Origin: Durusdinium trenchii
Lineage: Eukaryota > Sar > Dinophyceae > Suessiales > Symbiodiniaceae
Assembly (NCBI GenBank): GCA_963970005.1
Contig: CAXAMN010000003.1
Span: forward strand, 1,478,433 to 1,542,432
Direction: 5' to 3'
Length of the DNA stretch: 64,000 bases
The position numbers and the translations under genes were made by a program. The number at the start of each line of letters is the position of its first letter. The first letter of the stretch is position 1. Shown one piece after another: positions 60,885 through 64,000 of the stretch. A model generated the notes under the pieces. That model was not told the origin of the DNA, searched no databases, and saw nothing but the letters and a program-made list of their open reading frames with translations.

Positions 60885-63800
60885 ACTTTTGGTTTACACA
60901 CCCCATTCGGTATGATCGTGACTGGCACGATACGCTTTCGGCTTACCGACGGTGTGTCTCTCCCTGGCCACATATCCCAGAGCCTACTGAGCAGGACTAC
61001 ATTGAGCACCTCTTGCTCACTAAGGACTCGGCACCAGGACCTGACGGGCTACCATATGCCCTCTGGCGAGTCTTCCCACAACAGACAGCTATGATTCTCA
61101 GTGATGACTTTCATCATATCTTGTCTGGTACACTAGCACCGCCCACACAAGTCGGAGTTTGGATCCCTAAAGCAAAGCAGGGGCCTACAGCAGATTTCTT
61201 CCGTCCGCTAGGTATGCCTGATACTCTCGATAGACTGCAAGACGGCACTGCTGCTGCCATACTATTCCGGGTTACGCGCCACAGCTTCCATCCTGCCCAG
61301 ACCCTGCTGAACTCCTTCGAGAACCCCAAGAGGGCAGTATTAGAAGTCCAAGGAGCCCTTGAAGGCTCCACACCTGCCTCTGCGCTCTTTGCTGACCTCT
61401 CCAAAGCTTTCGAGCGAGTAAATGCGCATTGGATACTCCACATCCTTCGCATCCGTCAATGTACCCCGTGGGTTCTCCAACTCGCACGTTACCTACTCTT
61501 TGGCAGACGTATTCGACACAAAGTCCAGGGACGGCTTCTGCCAGCGAGAGATGTACATTCCGGAGTCGACATGGGAAGATCCACGTCGGTATATTTCTTC
61601 TGCCTGGCCATGGATCCGATATTTGTTGTGCTCAATCGGATTGCGCGGGTTTTTGTTGTTGTTGGATATGTGGATGACAATAGTATTGTTGGCCACCAAG
61701 AAGACTCTACATGGGTTGAAGAGGTTTTCAAGAATATCAGGAAGTGGCGAACAGCTGGATTTGTCATGGACATGCACAACTGTTGGCAGGTTGGTTTCTC
61801 CAATCTTAGAGAAAACATCTTGTATAAAGTTGAAGAAGTCTGGAGTCACGTAACCCCCATTCATGAGGATGGGCAAGCTACTTGCAGTGCAGCTCTCCAG
61901 CGTGTCCCCAGCTATGCACGTCACTTTGTCCTTAGACACGGTGACCACTGCATACAAATGCCCTCTGAAGCTATTCCGAGGCTATCATCGGAAGGGCGCC
62001 CGCTGCTCTGCCGCTTAGCGGCAAGCCCATGTCAGTGTCGATCAAAGACACAGTTACTCACCAATGCGGAATATACCCCCAGTCAGTTGTATCGGCTTGA
62101 CCATGCAGGTCTTGGTGGACAGTGTATAGTGCCATCCACGGTCAACTTGGGCCTCACACTCCACACTGGGTGGACTTGTCAGCTCACGAGCAACGTTATG
62201 ATCAAAACTCAAATACAGTCATCCATGACAAACCTATTGTCCAAGCAGTTAGCCAAATTCCGAACGAGGCTAGCAGCTGCGAACAGAGCTAACCTCAGCA
62301 TTCATGCTAAGATCATATACTTTAACACTTTCTCGCTGAGCCTTTTCTACTATTCGCAAACCCACCGATTCTTCTCCCCCGCGCTCATAAAACCACTCTA
62401 TCAAGCCATGGCGGATTTTTTGTTGAAGCGACACTGGTTCCCGCAACACCTACTTGTAGGTCTCTGTCGTTGGTTACGTATCGGCCCACTGCTTGATCCA
62501 GCAATTACGCAGGCAATCTCATTGTTCGGATGTTACCTGCGGCAAGGATACAAATCCCTTGAAGAAGAGCACGAAGGATCCTATGCTGCACAAATTCAAC
62601 AGTGCTGGAGGTATTGGCAAGCGCAACTCCCTGCTGAAGACATTCAACGTCTCTTAGTCCTTTTGCGACAGGACAATACGCCCACACAGAGGGCAGGTCG
62701 TTTCAAGCATTTTTTCAAACAGACAGCCATCGCTCGGCTTCTGGAAGCCTCCCATAGACACTTGACTAATCGGATACACCAAAATGGCTGGGCCCTGGGA
62801 CCCTCTATTGAATTCCTTGGTTGGCTTGCAGATCTCCCTAAGGCACAAGTAGGGGCAGTGCCGCGGTATGCAGTTCTTCGATGGGCGTTAGGAGAAGATG
62901 CAGACTTCTGGTTACCCCTTCGAGGCAAGCTTAGCCGTAGCCAACCCTGCCTATGGTGTCAGAACAACACACGGTGCTTTCCGCAAGGACCTGGGTATGG
63001 GGCATTATGCCCATCTTGCTTCCAGCCAGCAGCAGCGAGGGATGTTGCCCTGCACAATCTCGTTGAAGAGAGCCATGCCTTCTTACAGTTTCATAAGATT
63101 GAAATGCCTCCCCTCACACGGCTACCCCCTGCGTTTTCTCGTCTTGCTGCTTCGGAGGGGTGCCGCGCGCCAGATTCCTATGTCCCCTGCGTACTATGCC
63201 AACGGGGTATTAACTCTATTGATCACTGACTCTCTTTCTGTCAGGTTGCTCACCTGACATGGATTGCCCTGTGGGCCTCCCCGGCCCCGGAGATTGACTG
63301 GCGTAAGGTGCCTTCCCGCAGTACAGGGGTAGCACTCTGCTATATGCTTTTTCATCTCCGGCGGCTTGTAACTGAATATGGTGGACTAAGACCAGTCATT
63401 GCTTGTGTGCGCATCCGCTCCATCTCGCAACACGTACTTGATCTGTGGCAACGAACCTATCGTTCTTTACCAAGCACTTTGCTTAGATACTTTCGCGCCC
63501 CGCCTCAAGCTGGTGATGCCTCGTGTGTTGACTCCACCAAACTTAGGCTGCAGCGCTTTCCTACTGTAGCGCTTGAATCTGCTTTGTTCCCGCCCAAGGG
63601 GCTCAGTACCACTCAGCCGTTTGCCAAAGGTGATACAATTGCCATTTTGGCCAAGAATGACAACCGTCTGCGGCTCCTATTACTACAGCGTAGGAAGCTC
63701 CCTTTTTCCCACGGCTACAGCTTGCCTGGTGCCCTTCCTATGCCACTGTGGATCCACGCACCTGCGCCTACAGGCCACGGATGACCTGCCTGCTAACACT

Positions 63801-64000
63801 AGCCTCCTACTCAGTGAACCGCATGAATGGCAAGGATGCCTTGTCCAATTCGATGGTTCTGCGCATAAACACACTCAAACAGGCGGAGCTGGAGTTAGCT
63901 TGCTTCACGTCACGCAGTCATCCACGACACTTGTCCAGTGGCTCTCCATTCCCCTTCTCTCCTGCACTGACAACGTAATAGCGGAAGCCCACGCTTGTCG
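60885..64000 (+). pseudogene. ORF-B': reverse transcriptase and RNase H region fused to ORF-A'
   Basis: From FWFTHPIRYDRDWHDTLSAY the protein follows ORF-B closely: SAPGPDGLPYALW, FADLSKAFERVN, YVDDNSIVG (variant after YVDD), thumb, zinc knuckles (CLWCQNNTRCFPQ, with one Cys of the first copy replaced by Gln) and the start of RNase H (QFDGSAHKHTQTGGAG). The junction keeps the ORF-A' frame, so an ORF-A'/RT fusion is open from 59687 to a TGA at 63227-63229, where the first copy has Trp (VDHW). A T run at 63703-63707 with one extra T breaks the frame again. The endonuclease domain is deleted. The window ends within RNase H. Confidence 0.8.

Larger units (their letters stand above)
55672..64000 (+). 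mobile_element. Second, defective copy of the giant unit (runs off the window)
   Basis: Starts at the relict SL, followed by a leader with two hairpins, ORF-A' and, fused to it, the RT part of ORF-B'. Compared with the first copy about 4.2 kb (31214-35386 there) is absent, and four disabling mutations are visible. The right end is outside the window. Confidence 0.75.

Noticed and set aside
62007-62025. TGCCGC-TTA-GCGGCA hairpin in the second RT copy
   Set aside because: It has a three-base loop, and the first copy shows the same codons without pairing and without an insertion; it fits chance synonymous change.

Overview
The window looks like draft nuclear DNA of a dinoflagellate, most likely a Symbiodiniaceae-type alga. 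The evidence is the relict dinoflagellate spliced leaders (DinoSL) at 26523 and 55672, long intronless copia polyproteins, a multi-exon gene of a methyltransferase-like family I associate with dinoflagellates, and a helicase/zinc-ribbon family of the same kind. A run of 400 N at 41968-42367 is an assembly gap. I see no rRNA, tRNA or CRISPR array.

Layout. 1-3.4 kb: decayed copia-type element whose tail carries a membrane segment and a dUTPase domain. 3.4-6.5 kb: AT-rich DNA holding a broken transposase. 6.5-8.9 kb: SF1 (Pif1-like) helicase pseudogene with zinc-ribbon tail. 9.5-16 kb: exons and introns of one or more host genes; the best-supported part encodes a Rossmann-type methyltransferase-like protein. 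16.99-24.63 kb (minus strand): an intact 2391-aa copia polyprotein with an extra methyltransferase-like module between protease and integrase. 24.9-25.6 kb: an internally deleted helicase remnant.

26.5-55.7 kb: the main object, a plus-strand unit of about 29 kb that seems to be head-to-tail repeated, since the same leader and first ORF start again at 55.7-55.9 kb. In order it encodes ORF-A (2151 aa, DNMT3-like cytosine methyltransferase domain), ORF-A2 (146 aa), ORF-B (2090 aa: AP-type endonuclease, non-LTR reverse transcriptase, zinc knuckle, RNase H and a C-terminal module with polymerase-palm-like motifs), ORF-C (294 aa), ORF-D (over 2400 aa: alpha/beta-hydrolase-like motif, Upf1-type SF1 helicase), ORF-E (286 aa, Pro-rich end), and ORF-F and ORF-G (BspA-type leucine-rich repeats; G is frameshifted). 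It has the gene set of an oversized LINE-like retroelement that can cut, copy and possibly methylate its target, plus accessory functions. The next copy (55.7-64 kb, running off the window) is dead: a deletion or recombination fuses the start of its methyltransferase in frame to the reverse transcriptase, and it carries stops and frameshifts.

The most unusual signal is a set of plus-sense hairpins with 10-14 bp stems of unrelated sequence but the same CTTA loop closed by C-G. They sit in the leaders, at most ORF junctions and inside ORF-A and ORF-D. Several junctions also hold degenerate DinoSL remnants, so a recurrent junction module (SL remnant, hairpin, ATG) is suggested. Their stems contain many G.T and no A.C mismatches by eye, which points to an RNA-level structure. 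All domain calls are from motifs read by eye; no database search was possible.
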